Assembly: GCA_035555435.1 (NCBI GenBank)
Contig: DATMGN010000038.1
Span: 1-18,580, forward strand
Origin: 73-13 sp035555435
Lineage (GTDB): Bacteria > Actinomycetota > Actinomycetes > Actinomycetales > Microbacteriaceae
DNA length: 18,580 nucleotides
Direction of reading: 5' to 3'
In this document: positions 1 through 7,178 of the stretch, piece by piece
Position numbering within the stretch: the stretch's first letter is position 1
How the letters are laid out: every line of letters begins with the position of its first letter
The notes under the pieces: generated by a model
Database searches by the model: none
What the model saw: only the letters and a program-made list of their open reading frames with translations
What the model was told of the DNA's origin: nothing
Position numbers and translations under genes: made by a program

Positions 1-1
1 C

Positions 2-391
2 CCGGCCCCGGTCGCCGACCCGGTCCCGCCGCCCCCCGCGCCGCAGGACCTCCCGTCCGTCGCGGCGCTCACGATCGACTTCACCGAGGACTCGCAGCAA
101 CCCGACCTCAGCTGGCTCGGCCGCGTGCTCGTCACCGCGACGAACTCGAACACCTGGCCGATCGACGCGCAGCTGCGGGTCACGCTGCCCGCGGGCCTCA
201 CGGTCGACCCGGGACGCCCGCTCGAAGGCGTCGCCGACTGGACCTGCAGTGCGCTGACGACGAGCCCGATCGCCTGCACCTCCGCCGACATTCCCCCGGC
301 CGGGACGGTCCACCTCACGATCCCCGTCACGATCGACGCCGCCGCGCTCGGCTCGCGCCCGACCGCGAACGTCTCGGTGAGCAGGTCGTAG
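2..391 (+). CDS. C-terminal fragment of a probable exported protein with a DUF11/Ig-like domain
   Basis: The reading frame is open from the left edge to the TAG at 389-391, so the true start lies outside the window. The visible 129 residues begin with a proline/alanine-rich linker (about residues 1-17). A beta-rich domain follows, with the pattern WTCSALTTSPIACTS and a tail of alternating hydrophobic residues. Two cysteines flanking a short hairpin, ending in a strand such as HLTIPVTID, resemble DUF11-type repeats of secreted or cell-wall proteins. No sortase motif or membrane anchor follows; the protein simply ends. The stop codon overlaps the putative -10 box of purL. Function unknown; the domain assignment is a pattern judgement only. 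Confidence 0.6.
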   Translation, partial: PAPVADPVPPPPAPQDLPSVAALTIDFTEDSQQPDLSWLGRVLVTATNSNTWPIDAQLRVTLPAGLTVDPGRPLEGVADWTCSALTTSPIACTSADIPPAGTVHLTIPVTIDAAALGSRPTANVSVSRS

Positions 392-394
392 GCT
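389..394 (+). promoter_or_regulatory. Putative -10 box of purL (leaderless promoter)
   Basis: TAGGCT lies 7 nt before the purL GTG and matches the actinobacterial TANNNT -10 consensus. Transcription would begin at or next to the start codon. Its first three bases are the TAG stop of the preceding gene. No -35 of the TTGACA type is visible. Confidence 0.5.
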
Positions 395-401
395 TGATGT
401 C

Positions 402-2717
402 GTGACATCGCAGGCTCAGGGCAGTGCTTCCCCGACTGCTCGGCCGGCGGTCGACACGGTCGTCAACGCGGCGGAGACCCCCGAGCGCACGCAGCCGTAC
501 GCGGCGCTCGGCCTCAAGCCCGACGAGTACGAGCGCATCCGCGAGATCCTCGGCCGCCGCCCGACCTCGGGCGAGCTCGCCATGTACTCCGTCATGTGGT
601 CCGAGCACTGCTCCTACAAGTCCTCCAAGGTGCACCTGCGCCAGTTCGGCCAGAAGGTCACCGACGAGATGCGCGAGCGCCTCATGGTCGGCATGGGGGA
701 GAACGCCGGCGTCATCGACGCGGGCGAGGGCTGGGCGGTGACGTTCAAGATCGAGTCCCACAACCACCCGTCCTTCGTCGAGCCGTTCCAGGGCGCCGCG
801 ACCGGCGTCGGCGGCATCGTCCGCGACATCATCTCGATGGGCGCGCGCCCCGTCGCCGTCATGGACGCGCTGCGCTTCGGCCGGGTCGGCGACCCCGACA
901 CCGCCCGCGTCGTCCACGGCGCGGTCGCCGGCATCGCGTTCTACGGCAACTGCCTGGGCCTGCCCAACATCGGCGGAGAGACCCGCTTCGACCCCGTGTA
1001 CCAGGCCAACCCGCTCGTCAACGCGCTCGCGGTCGGCGTCCTGCGGCACGAGGACCTGCACCTGGCGAACGCGAGGGGCGCGGGCAACAAGGTCGTGCTG
1101 TTCGGCGCCCGCACCGGCGGCGACGGCATCGGCGGCGCCTCGATCCTCGCGAGCGAGTCGTTCGAGGAGGGCGCCGGCAAGAAGCGCCCCTCGGTCCAGG
1201 TCGGCGACCCGTTCGCGGAGAAGGTGCTCATCGAGTGCTGCCTCGAACTGTTCGCGGGCGAGCTCGTCGAAGGCATCCAGGACCTCGGCGCCGCTGGCAT
1301 CTCCTGCGCGACCTCGGAGCTCGCCTCCAACGGCGATGGCGGCATGCACGTCGAGCTCGACAAGGTGCTGCTGCGCGACCCGAGCCTGACGCCCGAAGAG
1401 ATCCTCATGTCGGAGTCGCAGGAGCGGATGATGGCGATCGTCCGCCCCGAGCAGCTCGAGGGATTCCTCGCGGTCACCGCGAAGTGGGAGGTCGAGACGT
1501 CGGTGCTCGGCGAGGTCACCGACACCGGCCGGCTCGTCATCGACTGGCACGGCGAGACGATCGTCGACGTCGACCCGCGCACCGTCGCCGTCGACGGCCC
1601 CGTCTACGAACGACCGATCGCCTACCCGGCATGGATCGACGCGCTCAACCTCGACACCGCCGCCGCGCTGCCTCGGTCCGACGAGCCGGCCGACCTGCGC
1701 GCGCAGGTGCTGCAGCTCGTCACGCACCCCAACCAGGCCGACACGAGCTGGATCACCTCGCAGTACGACCACTACGTCATGGGCAACACGGCGCTCGCCG
1801 CCCCCGACGACGCCGGCATGGTGCGCATCGACGAGGAGTCGGGCCTCGGCTTCGCCGTCGCGACCGACGCCAACGGCCGCTACTGCCAGCTCGACCCGTA
1901 CCTCGGCGCCCAGCTCGCGCTCGCGGAGGCCTACCGCAACGTCGCCGCGACCGGTGCGACGCCCGCCGCCGTCTCCGACTGCCTCAACTTCGGCTCGCCC
2001 GAGGATCCCGAGGTCATGTGGCAGTTCTCGCGCGCCGTCACCGGTATCGCGGACGGGTGCATGGAGCTCGGCGTCCCGGTGACCGGCGGCAACGTGTCGT
2101 TCTACAACCAGACCGGCACCTCGCCCATCCACCCCACCCCGATGATCGCGGTGCTCGGCCTCATCGACGACGTCGCCCGGCGCATCCCCTCCGGCTGGCA
2201 GGACGACGGTCACAACATCTACCTCCTCGGCACGACCGCGCTCGAGCTCGACGGGTCCGCCTGGGCCGACGTCGTCCACGGTCACCTCGGCGGCCGCCCG
2301 CCCGCGGTCGACCTCGGCTTCGAGCGGCGCCTCGCCGAGACGATCTCGGCGGCCGCGCTCGAGTCGCTCGTCGACTCGGCCCACGACCTCTCCGACGGGG
2401 GGCTCGCGCAGACCCTCGTCGACGGCGTACTGCGCTTCGGCATCGGGGCGCGGGTGTGGCTCGAGGAGATCATGGAGCGCGACGGCGTCGACGCGGCGAC
2501 CGCGCTCTTCTCCGAGTCGACCGGTCGCATGCTCGTGACGGTCCCGCGTGAGGACGACGTCAAGTTCCTCGGCCTGTGCCGCGGCCGCGACATCCCCGTG
2601 ATGCGGATCGGCGTCACCTCGGCGACCGGCGAGCTCGAGGTGCAGGGTCGGTTCGTGCTCGGCGTCGACGAGCTCGCGGCCGCGTCCCGCACGACGCTCC
2701 CCGCCGCGTTCGCCTGA
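402..2717 (+). CDS. purL: Phosphoribosylformylglycinamidine synthase subunit PurL
   Basis: This is the large synthetase subunit of FGAM synthase, which converts FGAR, ATP and glutamine-derived ammonia to FGAM (step 4 of purine synthesis). It acts with PurQ and PurS, both encoded on the opposite strand at 5224-6250. At 771 aa it fits the small PurL class, which lacks a glutaminase domain. Family motifs include WSEHCSYKSSK (about 66-76), FKIESHNHPS (about 115-124) followed by EPFQGAATGVGGIVRDI, and in the second half SDCLNFGSPEDPEV and VTGGNVSFYNQT. The GTG at 402 is preferred: it puts a short variable N-terminus before the conserved QPYAALGLKPDEY, and a TAGGCT box sits 7 nt upstream. There is no convincing Shine-Dalgarno, consistent with a leaderless mRNA. 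A strong hairpin begins 12 nt after the stop. Confidence 0.98.
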   Translation: MTSQAQGSASPTARPAVDTVVNAAETPERTQPYAALGLKPDEYERIREILGRRPTSGELAMYSVMWSEHCSYKSSKVHLRQFGQKVTDEMRERLMVGMGENAGVIDAGEGWAVTFKIESHNHPSFVEPFQGAATGVGGIVRDIISMGARPVAVMDALRFGRVGDPDTARVVHGAVAGIAFYGNCLGLPNIGGETRFDPVYQANPLVNALAVGVLRHEDLHLANARGAGNKVVLFGARTGGDGIGGASILASESFEEGAGKKRPSVQVGDPFAEKVLIECCLELFAGELVEGIQDLGAAGISCATSELASNGDGGMHVELDKVLLRDPSLTPEEILMSESQERMMAIVRPEQLEGFLAVTAKWEVETSVLGEVTDTGRLVIDWHGETIVDVDPRTVAVDGPVYERPIAYPAWIDALNLDTAAALPRSDEPADLRAQVLQLVTHPNQADTSWITSQYDHYVMGNTALAAPDDAGMVRIDEESGLGFAVATDANGRYCQLDPYLGAQLALAEAYRNVAATGATPAAVSDCLNFGSPEDPEVMWQFSRAVTGIADGCMELGVPVTGGNVSFYNQTGTSPIHPTPMIAVLGLIDDVARRIPSGWQDDGHNIYLLGTTALELDGSAWADVVHGHLGGRPPAVDLGFERRLAETISAAALESLVDSAHDLSDGGLAQTLVDGVLRFGIGARVWLEEIMERDGVDAATALFSESTGRMLVTVPREDDVKFLGLCRGRDIPVMRIGVTSATGELEVQGRFVLGVDELAAASRTTLPAAFA

Positions 2718-2728
2718 TCGGCGACCCT

Positions 2729-2771
2729 CCCGGGGGTGCGAGACTCGGGTTGTAGATCTCGCGCCCCCGGG
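2729..2771 (+). terminator. Strong hairpin directly after purL, probable intrinsic terminator
   Basis: Arms 2729-2743 and 2757-2771 pair over 15 bp with a single G-U wobble, around a 13-nt loop. The stem is very GC-rich and starts 12 nt after the purL stop. No U-tract follows, which is common for actinobacterial terminators. Confidence 0.65.
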
Positions 2772-2774
2772 TTG

Positions 2775-2824
2775 CGGGCCCCTTTCGGGTCCGGGGCTAC
2801 CGCGCGGGTTTCAAGCCCCCGCGC
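2775..2824 (+). repeat. Two further small hairpins in tandem after the purL terminator
   Basis: Hairpin one is cgggccc/gggtccg (2775-2793; 7 bp with one G-U, 5-nt loop). Hairpin two is gcgcggg/cccgcgc (2802-2824; 7 perfect pairs, 9-nt loop). With the 2729-2771 hairpin they make three stem-loops in under 100 nt. They may form a composite terminator or a structured 3' end. Confidence 0.4.
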
Positions 2825-3135
2825 CGCGAACTGCGCCGGGTGTGCCGGAGCCCCGCGACTCCCGCACCTCCCTCGCGGTCGGGTGCGGCACGCACTGCAT
2901 CGACGTGGGGGACGTCCAAGTGCGCGCGCGATCCGCGCGTGGAGCCGGCCGCGCACGACGCGGAGGCGGACTGCGGCCACGGCACCGGACCAGCCGACGC
3001 CACGGCGGAGCGGGGCCGCGGCCGATCTGCGGCAGCGCTTCGGAACATGGCGGACCTCCCCTCCGTACGAAGAGACGGTGGGAGAACGCGAGCATGACGC
3101 GGTTTCGCGGGCGATTTCTCAGCGCGAGCCGCAGC
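2825..3135. other. Gene-free stretch between purL and the CPBP-like gene
   Basis: About 310 bases without a gene I can support. Open frames exist here only because GC-rich DNA has few stops. Their translations are arginine/proline/alanine-rich and show no domain pattern. A further 7-bp dyad is visible (ccgcacc at 2862-2868 with ggtgcgg at 2882-2888). Nothing else recognisable was found: no tRNA, no riboswitch and no insertion-sequence end. Confidence 0.5.
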
Positions 3136-3141
3136 TAGCAT
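3136..3141 (+). promoter_or_regulatory. Putative -10 box of the CPBP-like gene (leaderless promoter)
   Basis: TAGCAT ends 6 nt before the GTG at 3148, the same geometry seen at many starts in this window. No Shine-Dalgarno lies between the box and the start. Confidence 0.5.
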
Positions 3142-3147
3142 CCAAGG

Positions 3148-3987
3148 GTGGGGGCCACGGCGATCGACTTCAGCGGCCCGAGGCCCGCGTGGTCGCCCGG
3201 GCTCGCGCCCGCGCTGCTGCTCGCCGGCTCGGCCGTGCTGCTGTTCCCGTTGCGCTGGCTCATCCCCGGGTGGATCGTGCTCGCCGTCGCGGTCGGTCTC
3301 GCCTGGTGGCTCGATCGCCTGGAACGCACGACGCGCCTCGGCCCGGACCTCACGGTGATCGCCTCGGGGCTCGTCATCGTGAGCTCCGTCTCGGTCGCCG
3401 CCGACATCAGCTGGGGCAACTTCTTCCTGCTCGGCGTCGTCTTCGCCGCGTCCGTCGTCGTCCCCTACCTGCTCTCGAGGCTCGTGTTCAAGGACCGGGT
3501 GACGCGGTTCCCGTGGCGTGGCGCCTGGCCGTGGACGCCGCTGCAGTGGGGCTATCTCGTCCTCGTGCTCGCCGTCGGCTGGCTGATCCTGCCGTTCTAC
3601 TTCATCACCTCGGGCGTCTACACGAACTGGCCGGCCGTGCACGAGTGGCACGAGATCGGGCGCCTGTTCGTCGGAGTCAACGCGGTCGGTGCGTGGGACG
3701 AACTGTTCTTCATCTGCACGATCTACGCGCTGCTGCGCCGCCACTTCCCGAACTGGCAGGCGAACGCGTTGCAGGCGATCGTGTTCGTCGCGTTCCTCTG
3801 GGAGCTCGGCTACCAGTCCTGGGGGCCCGTGCTGACGATCCCGTTCGCGCTGCTGCAGGGATGGCTCTTCGGGCGCACCAAGTCACTCGCCTATGTGCTG
3901 ACGGTGCACCTGCTGTTCGACCTCATCGTCTTCCTCGTCATCGTCCACGCGAGGAACGAGGGCGCGCTCCCGATCTTCCTGATCTAG
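3148..3987 (+). CDS. CPBP-like (Abi/CAAX-type) intramembrane protein
   Basis: A 279-aa integral membrane protein with about seven to eight hydrophobic segments (roughly residues 20-55, 68-112, 134-155, 185-197, 208-220, 228-240 and 247-266). Late segments resemble the CPBP intramembrane glutamic protease family: AWDELFFICTIYALLRR (about 182-198) stands where the family has its EExxxR motif, FLWELGYQ lies at about 216-223, and LTVHLLFDL (H254, D258) fits the HxxxN/D motif. The first glutamate of the usual EE pair is aspartate (D184-E185), so peptidase activity is uncertain. The start is set by a TAGCAT box 6 nt upstream. It converges with chrA, leaving only 4 bp between the stops. Possible roles in this family include prenyl-protein or bacteriocin-immunity-type proteolysis; the substrate is unknown. 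Confidence 0.7.
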   Translation: MGATAIDFSGPRPAWSPGLAPALLLAGSAVLLFPLRWLIPGWIVLAVAVGLAWWLDRLERTTRLGPDLTVIASGLVIVSSVSVAADISWGNFFLLGVVFAASVVVPYLLSRLVFKDRVTRFPWRGAWPWTPLQWGYLVLVLAVGWLILPFYFITSGVYTNWPAVHEWHEIGRLFVGVNAVGAWDELFFICTIYALLRRHFPNWQANALQAIVFVAFLWELGYQSWGPVLTIPFALLQGWLFGRTKSLAYVLTVHLLFDLIVFLVIVHARNEGALPIFLI

Positions 3988-3991
3988 CGGC

Positions 3992-5182
3992 TCACAGCAC
4001 GAGCCATCCGAGGAGGCCGGCCCCGATCACGACCGCCCACGCCGGCGCCTTCCACGCGGCGAGTACGACGAACGCGACGACCGCGATGCACAGCGCCGGC
4101 ACGGAGGTCACGCCGGCGGTGAACACCGGGTCGTAGAGGGCGGCGGCCAGGATCCCGACGACGCACGCGCCGACGCCCATGAGTGCACGGCGGGCGAGGC
4201 GGCTCGTGCGCAGGCGGGCCCAGAACGGCAGCGCCCCGACGACGAGGAGCGCCGAGGGCACGAAGATGGCGACGAGGGCGATCGCTGCGCCGAGCAGCCC
4301 GGACGGCCCGGAGCCCATGACCGCGCCGAGGTAGGCGGCAAAGGTGAAGAGCGGCCCCGGCACGGCCTGCGCCGCGCCGTACCCCGCGAGGAACGCGTCG
4401 GCGCTGACGAGCCCCGTGGGCACCGTCTCCGCCCCCAGCAGCGGCAGCACGACGTGCCCGCCGCCGAAGACGAGCGACCCCGCTCGAGTGAAGAGGTCGA
4501 CGAGGCGCAAGGTCGGGTCCTGCGTCACGGTGGCGAGGATCGGCAGGCCGATGAGCAGCAGCGCGAGAACCCCGAGGCATACGATCGCCGCCGGACGGCC
4601 GACACGGATCGTCAGCGGTGCGTCGTCGGTGATGGCCGGCTCACGCAGCCACAGCACGCCGATGATGCCCGCGACGACGATCGCGACAACCTGCGCGGCC
4701 GGGTGCGGGAAGAGCAGTACGCCGACGAGGGCCAGTCCCGCGATGCTCGCGCGCTTCGCGTCGGGTGCGAGGGTGCGCGCCATCGCGATGACGGCGATCG
4801 CGACGACTGCGACGGCGGCCGCTTTGAAGCCGGAGATCCAGCCCGTCCCGGCGACGTCGACGAGCGAGGACGCGCCGAGGGCGAATGCGACGAGCAGTAT
4901 CGCCGAGGGCATCGTGAACGCGACCCAGGCGGCGAGCAGGCCGAGCCAGCCCGCGCGCTGCAGTCCGATCGCCATGCCGACCTGGCTCGAGGCGGGGCCG
5001 GGGAGGAACTGACAGAGCGCCACGACTTCCGCGTAGGCGCCGTCGGAGAGCCAGCGGCGGCGCGCGACGAAGGCATCGCGGAAGTAGCCGAGGTGTGCGA
5101 CCGGTCCGCCGAAGGAGGTGAGCCCGAGGCGCAGGAAGGCGAGGAAGACCTCGCCGGCAGTGCCCGGATGCGTCCTGCTCAC
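3992..5182 (-). CDS. chrA: ChrA-family (CHR) chromate ion transporter
   Basis: A 396-aa, two-domain (long-chain) CHR transporter with about 10-12 membrane segments; the family exports chromate, probably coupled to the membrane potential. The N-terminal half carries GLTSFGGPVAHLGYFRDAFV (about 20-39) and CQFLPGPASSQVGMAIG. The C-terminal half repeats the theme with AGSLVFGGGHVVLPLLGAE and GYGAAQAVPGPLFTFAAYLG. The length matches complete family members. The GTG at 5182 is chosen because the CHR domain starts just after it and a TAGGGT box lies 7 nt upstream; upstream in-frame sequence is a shadow of purQ. It lies 41 bp downstream of purQ on the same strand, so read-through from purS-purQ is possible in addition to its own promoter. 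The substrate in this organism is inferred from the family only. Confidence 0.9.
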   Translation of the reverse strand: MSRTHPGTAGEVFLAFLRLGLTSFGGPVAHLGYFRDAFVARRRWLSDGAYAEVVALCQFLPGPASSQVGMAIGLQRAGWLGLLAAWVAFTMPSAILLVAFALGASSLVDVAGTGWISGFKAAAVAVVAIAVIAMARTLAPDAKRASIAGLALVGVLLFPHPAAQVVAIVVAGIIGVLWLREPAITDDAPLTIRVGRPAAIVCLGVLALLLIGLPILATVTQDPTLRLVDLFTRAGSLVFGGGHVVLPLLGAETVPTGLVSADAFLAGYGAAQAVPGPLFTFAAYLGAVMGSGPSGLLGAAIALVAIFVPSALLVVGALPFWARLRTSRLARRALMGVGACVVGILAAALYDPVFTAGVTSVPALCIAVVAFVVLAAWKAPAWAVVIGAGLLGWLVL

Positions 5183-5189
5183 GCGCCGC

Positions 5190-5195
5190 ACCCTA
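5190..5195 (-). promoter_or_regulatory. Putative -10 box of chrA (leaderless promoter)
   Basis: On the minus strand TAGGGT stands 7 nt before the chrA GTG (5182), inside the 41-bp purQ-chrA gap. It suggests that chrA can be transcribed apart from purSQ. Confidence 0.45.
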
Positions 5196-5223
5196 GCGCG
5201 AGACGGTGAACCGTCGGTGGCGC

Positions 5224-5925
5224 CTACGCGCGCGCGAGCAGCGAGGTGAGCGCGCTCTTGAAGAGCCGCAGGCCGTCGACGCCGGAGCGCATCGCCGCGT
5301 CGGTGTCGGGCCCGAAGCCGGGCTCGACGGCGTGCTCGGGGTGCGGCATGAGCCCGACGACGTTGCCGCGGGCGTTCGTGACCCCGGCGATGTCGTTCAT
5401 CGATCCGTTCGGGTTGACGTCGACGTAGCGGAAGACGACCCGGCCCTCGCCCTCGAGCTCGCGCAGCGTCTCGTCGGACGCGATGTAGCCGCCCTCGCCG
5501 TTCTTGAGCGGGACGACGAACTCCTCGCCGACGGCGAAGTCGTTCGTCCACGCGGTGTCGGCGTTCTCCACCCGCAGCCGTTGATCGCGGCAGATGAAGC
5601 TGCCGTGGTCGTTGCGGATGAGGCCGCCCGGCAGCAGCTGCGCCTCGACGAGGATCTGGAAGCCGTTGCAGATCCCGAGGACCGGCATGCCGGCGTTCGC
5701 CGCGTCGACGACCTCGCGCATGATCGCGGCCTGCGCGGCGATCGCGCCGCACCGCAGATAGTCGCCGTAGGAGAAGCCGCCGGGCAGCACGACGGCGTCG
5801 ACGCCCTGGAGGTCGTGGTCGGCGTGCCAGAGCGGCACGGCCTCGGCACCCGCGATCCGCACGGCGCGCTGCGCGTCGCGGTCGTCGAGCGAGCCCGGGA
5901 AGGTGACGACCCCGATCCTCGTCAT
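5224..5925 (-). CDS. purQ: Phosphoribosylformylglycinamidine synthase, glutaminase subunit PurQ
   Basis: A 233-aa class I glutamine amidotransferase that hydrolyses glutamine and passes ammonia to PurL in the PurSLQ complex. The protein begins MTRIGVVTFPGSLDDRDAQR, typical of PurQ. The catalytic cysteine is C86 in the nucleophile elbow LGICNGFQIL. The His/Glu pair of the triad is H195 and E197 in GLMPHPEHAVEP. The ATG at 5925 is preceded at 6 nt by GGAG (complement of 5932-5935), a plausible Shine-Dalgarno. This fits a second gene in an operon: purS ends 25 nt upstream. A longer open frame upstream is only the shadow of purS. Length is usual for the family. Confidence 0.97.
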   Translation of the reverse strand: MTRIGVVTFPGSLDDRDAQRAVRIAGAEAVPLWHADHDLQGVDAVVLPGGFSYGDYLRCGAIAAQAAIMREVVDAANAGMPVLGICNGFQILVEAQLLPGGLIRNDHGSFICRDQRLRVENADTAWTNDFAVGEEFVVPLKNGEGGYIASDETLRELEGEGRVVFRYVDVNPNGSMNDIAGVTNARGNVVGLMPHPEHAVEPGFGPDTDAAMRSGVDGLRLFKSALTSLLARA

Positions 5926-5950
5926 CGGGTGCTCCGGCCGTCGCGCGTCA

Positions 5951-6250
5951 TCAGCGGGTCTCCCCCGACGCGCCCTCGTCGAGCTCGTCGAGCAGGTCCT
6001 CGCTCGAGCGCAGGTGGATGGAGACGACGTCCTCGATGACCGCGTTGGACAGCAGATCCTCCGCGAGCGTGCGGACCTCCGCGAGGACCGCATCGGTCAC
6101 CGGACCGTCGACGGCGAGCTCGAAGCGCTTGCCGATCCGCACCCCCCCGATCGCGCTAGGACCGAGGCGGTTGATGGCGCCGAGGGTCGCCTTGCCCGCG
6201 GGGTCGAGCAGTTCGGGCTTCGGCATGACTTCGACCACGATCACCGGCAC
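5951..6250 (-). CDS. purS: Phosphoribosylformylglycinamidine synthase subunit PurS
   Basis: A small 99-aa subunit that bridges PurL and PurQ in the Gram-positive-type FGAM synthase. It shows the expected pattern VEVMPKPELLDPAGKA (about 7-22), NRLG, then VRIGKRFEL and ADLL-type helices. The tail is acidic and somewhat longer than the usual 80-90 residues (DLLDELDEGASGETR). The GTG at 6250 lies 6 nt after a TAGACT box with no Shine-Dalgarno, so the purS-purQ transcript is probably leaderless. purQ follows after 25 nt. Its partner purL is encoded about 3.2 kb away on the other strand, so stoichiometry of the complex must be set by separate promoters. Confidence 0.95.
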   Translation of the reverse strand: MPVIVVEVMPKPELLDPAGKATLGAINRLGPSAIGGVRIGKRFELAVDGPVTDAVLAEVRTLAEDLLSNAVIEDVVSIHLRSSEDLLDELDEGASGETR

Positions 6251-6256
6251 CCCCCA

Positions 6257-6262
6257 AGTCTA
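6257..6262 (-). promoter_or_regulatory. Putative -10 box of purS-purQ (leaderless promoter)
   Basis: On the minus strand TAGACT ends 6 nt before the purS GTG (6250), within the 29-bp gap to the upstream VOC gene. It implies that purSQ starts its own transcript rather than relying only on read-through. Confidence 0.5.
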
Positions 6263-6279
6263 TTCGTCGCTGGGCGTGC

Positions 6280-7137
6280 TCAGGGGGCGGTCGCGACGAT
6301 CTCGGTGCCCCAGGGGTCGTCGAACGCGATCGTGTGGCCGTCGTCGCGGGTCGCGACACCGCGGGCAGCGAGTCGCTCCGCGAGGGCGCCCCGGGCGTCC
6401 GTGTCCGGCAGCGCGATCTCGACACGGCCGAGCCCCAGCCCCGCCGAACGCCGGCCCGCGCCCGCGGAGTGCCACGTGTTCATGCCGATGTGGTGGTGGT
6501 AGCCGCCCGCGCTCGCGAACGCCGCCTGCGCGCCGAGGTGCGCGGTGAGGTCGAAGCCGACGATGCCGACATAGAAGTCGGTCGCCGTCTGGATGTCGCC
6601 GACCTGGAGGTGGACGTGGCCGACGCGGGCGCCGCCGATGCGCGGCTCGGCGGCGCCCGCCTCGGTGAGATGCTCCTCCAGGTACGCGTTCGGGTCGAGG
6701 CGCACGACGCCCATGTCGACGATGCCGTCGTGCCAGCGCCACTGCGAGCGGTCGCGGTCCCAGTAGAGCTCGACGCCGTTGCCCTCCGGGTCGTCGAAGT
6801 AGAACGCCTCGCTGACGAAATGGTCGGAGCTCCCGGTGAAGGATCCGGGGTGGCGGCGAGCGACCGAGTACACGGAGGCGGCGAGCGCCGCGGGCGTGTC
6901 GAAGAGGATCGCCGTGTGGTACAGCCCGGCCTCGTGGCGTCCCGCGTGCCGCAGCTCCGGCGCGTGCTGCAGGATCACGACCTCCTGCTCGCCGCGGCCG
7001 AGGACCATGCTCGAGAGGTCCTCGCGCAGCACATCGAGCCCGACGGCGTCGCGATAGTAGGCGGTCATCGCGTCGAGGTCGGCGACGCGCAGCGTCACGG
7101 CGCCCATCCCGGTGTCCGCGGCGATCGATTCGCTCAT
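6280..7137 (-). CDS. Two-domain VOC-family (glyoxalase/extradiol dioxygenase-like) protein
   Basis: A 285-aa protein made of two vicinal-oxygen-chelate modules, resembling CatE-type catechol 2,3-dioxygenase-like proteins. The first module (about 12-127) has VTLRVADLDAMTAYYRDAVG, GLYHTAILF (H74) and GNGVELYWDRD (E123), but has threonine where a first metal histidine is usual. The second (about 172-285) keeps a full candidate metal triad: VGHVHLQV (H174/H176), GGYHHHIGMN (H214-H216) and GTEIVA (E279). The ATG at 7137 begins MSESIAADTGMGAVTLRV. The longer open frame upstream is shadow sequence of purC. It lies 41 bp downstream of purC and 29 bp upstream of purS. No clear -10 box with the local geometry precedes it (TTGGAT at 5 nt is weak), so it may be cotranscribed with purD-purC. 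The substrate is unknown. Confidence 0.85.
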   Translation of the reverse strand: MSESIAADTGMGAVTLRVADLDAMTAYYRDAVGLDVLREDLSSMVLGRGEQEVVILQHAPELRHAGRHEAGLYHTAILFDTPAALAASVYSVARRHPGSFTGSSDHFVSEAFYFDDPEGNGVELYWDRDRSQWRWHDGIVDMGVVRLDPNAYLEEHLTEAGAAEPRIGGARVGHVHLQVGDIQTATDFYVGIVGFDLTAHLGAQAAFASAGGYHHHIGMNTWHSAGAGRRSAGLGLGRVEIALPDTDARGALAERLAARGVATRDDGHTIAFDDPWGTEIVATAP

Positions 7138-7178
7138 GCCCGATCCAACCACGTCGGCGGGGCGAATGTTCCGGAAGC

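Noticed and set aside
327..2384. Long minus-strand open frame across purL, and similar long frames opposite or beside nearly every gene
   Set aside because: High GC leaves few stops in off frames. Translations are arginine/alanine/aspartate-rich without domain patterns, and the opposite strand encodes an unmistakable enzyme.
2797..2830. TTTCAAG loop flanked by GC arms, resembling a tRNA T-arm
   Set aside because: The arms pair better as a plain 7-bp hairpin with a 9-nt loop. No acceptor, D or anticodon stems can be built around it.
3093..3138. Possible 14-codon leader peptide (ATG at 3093) with GGGAG upstream, just before the CPBP gene
   Set aside because: Its stop lies in the -10 box of the next gene. 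The spacing of GGGAG is long and the peptide has no regulatory codon run, so chance is the simpler explanation.
7143..7148. TTGGAT as a -10 box for the VOC gene at 7137
   Set aside because: It lacks A at the second position and is 5 nt from the start instead of 6-7, so it is not listed as a promoter.
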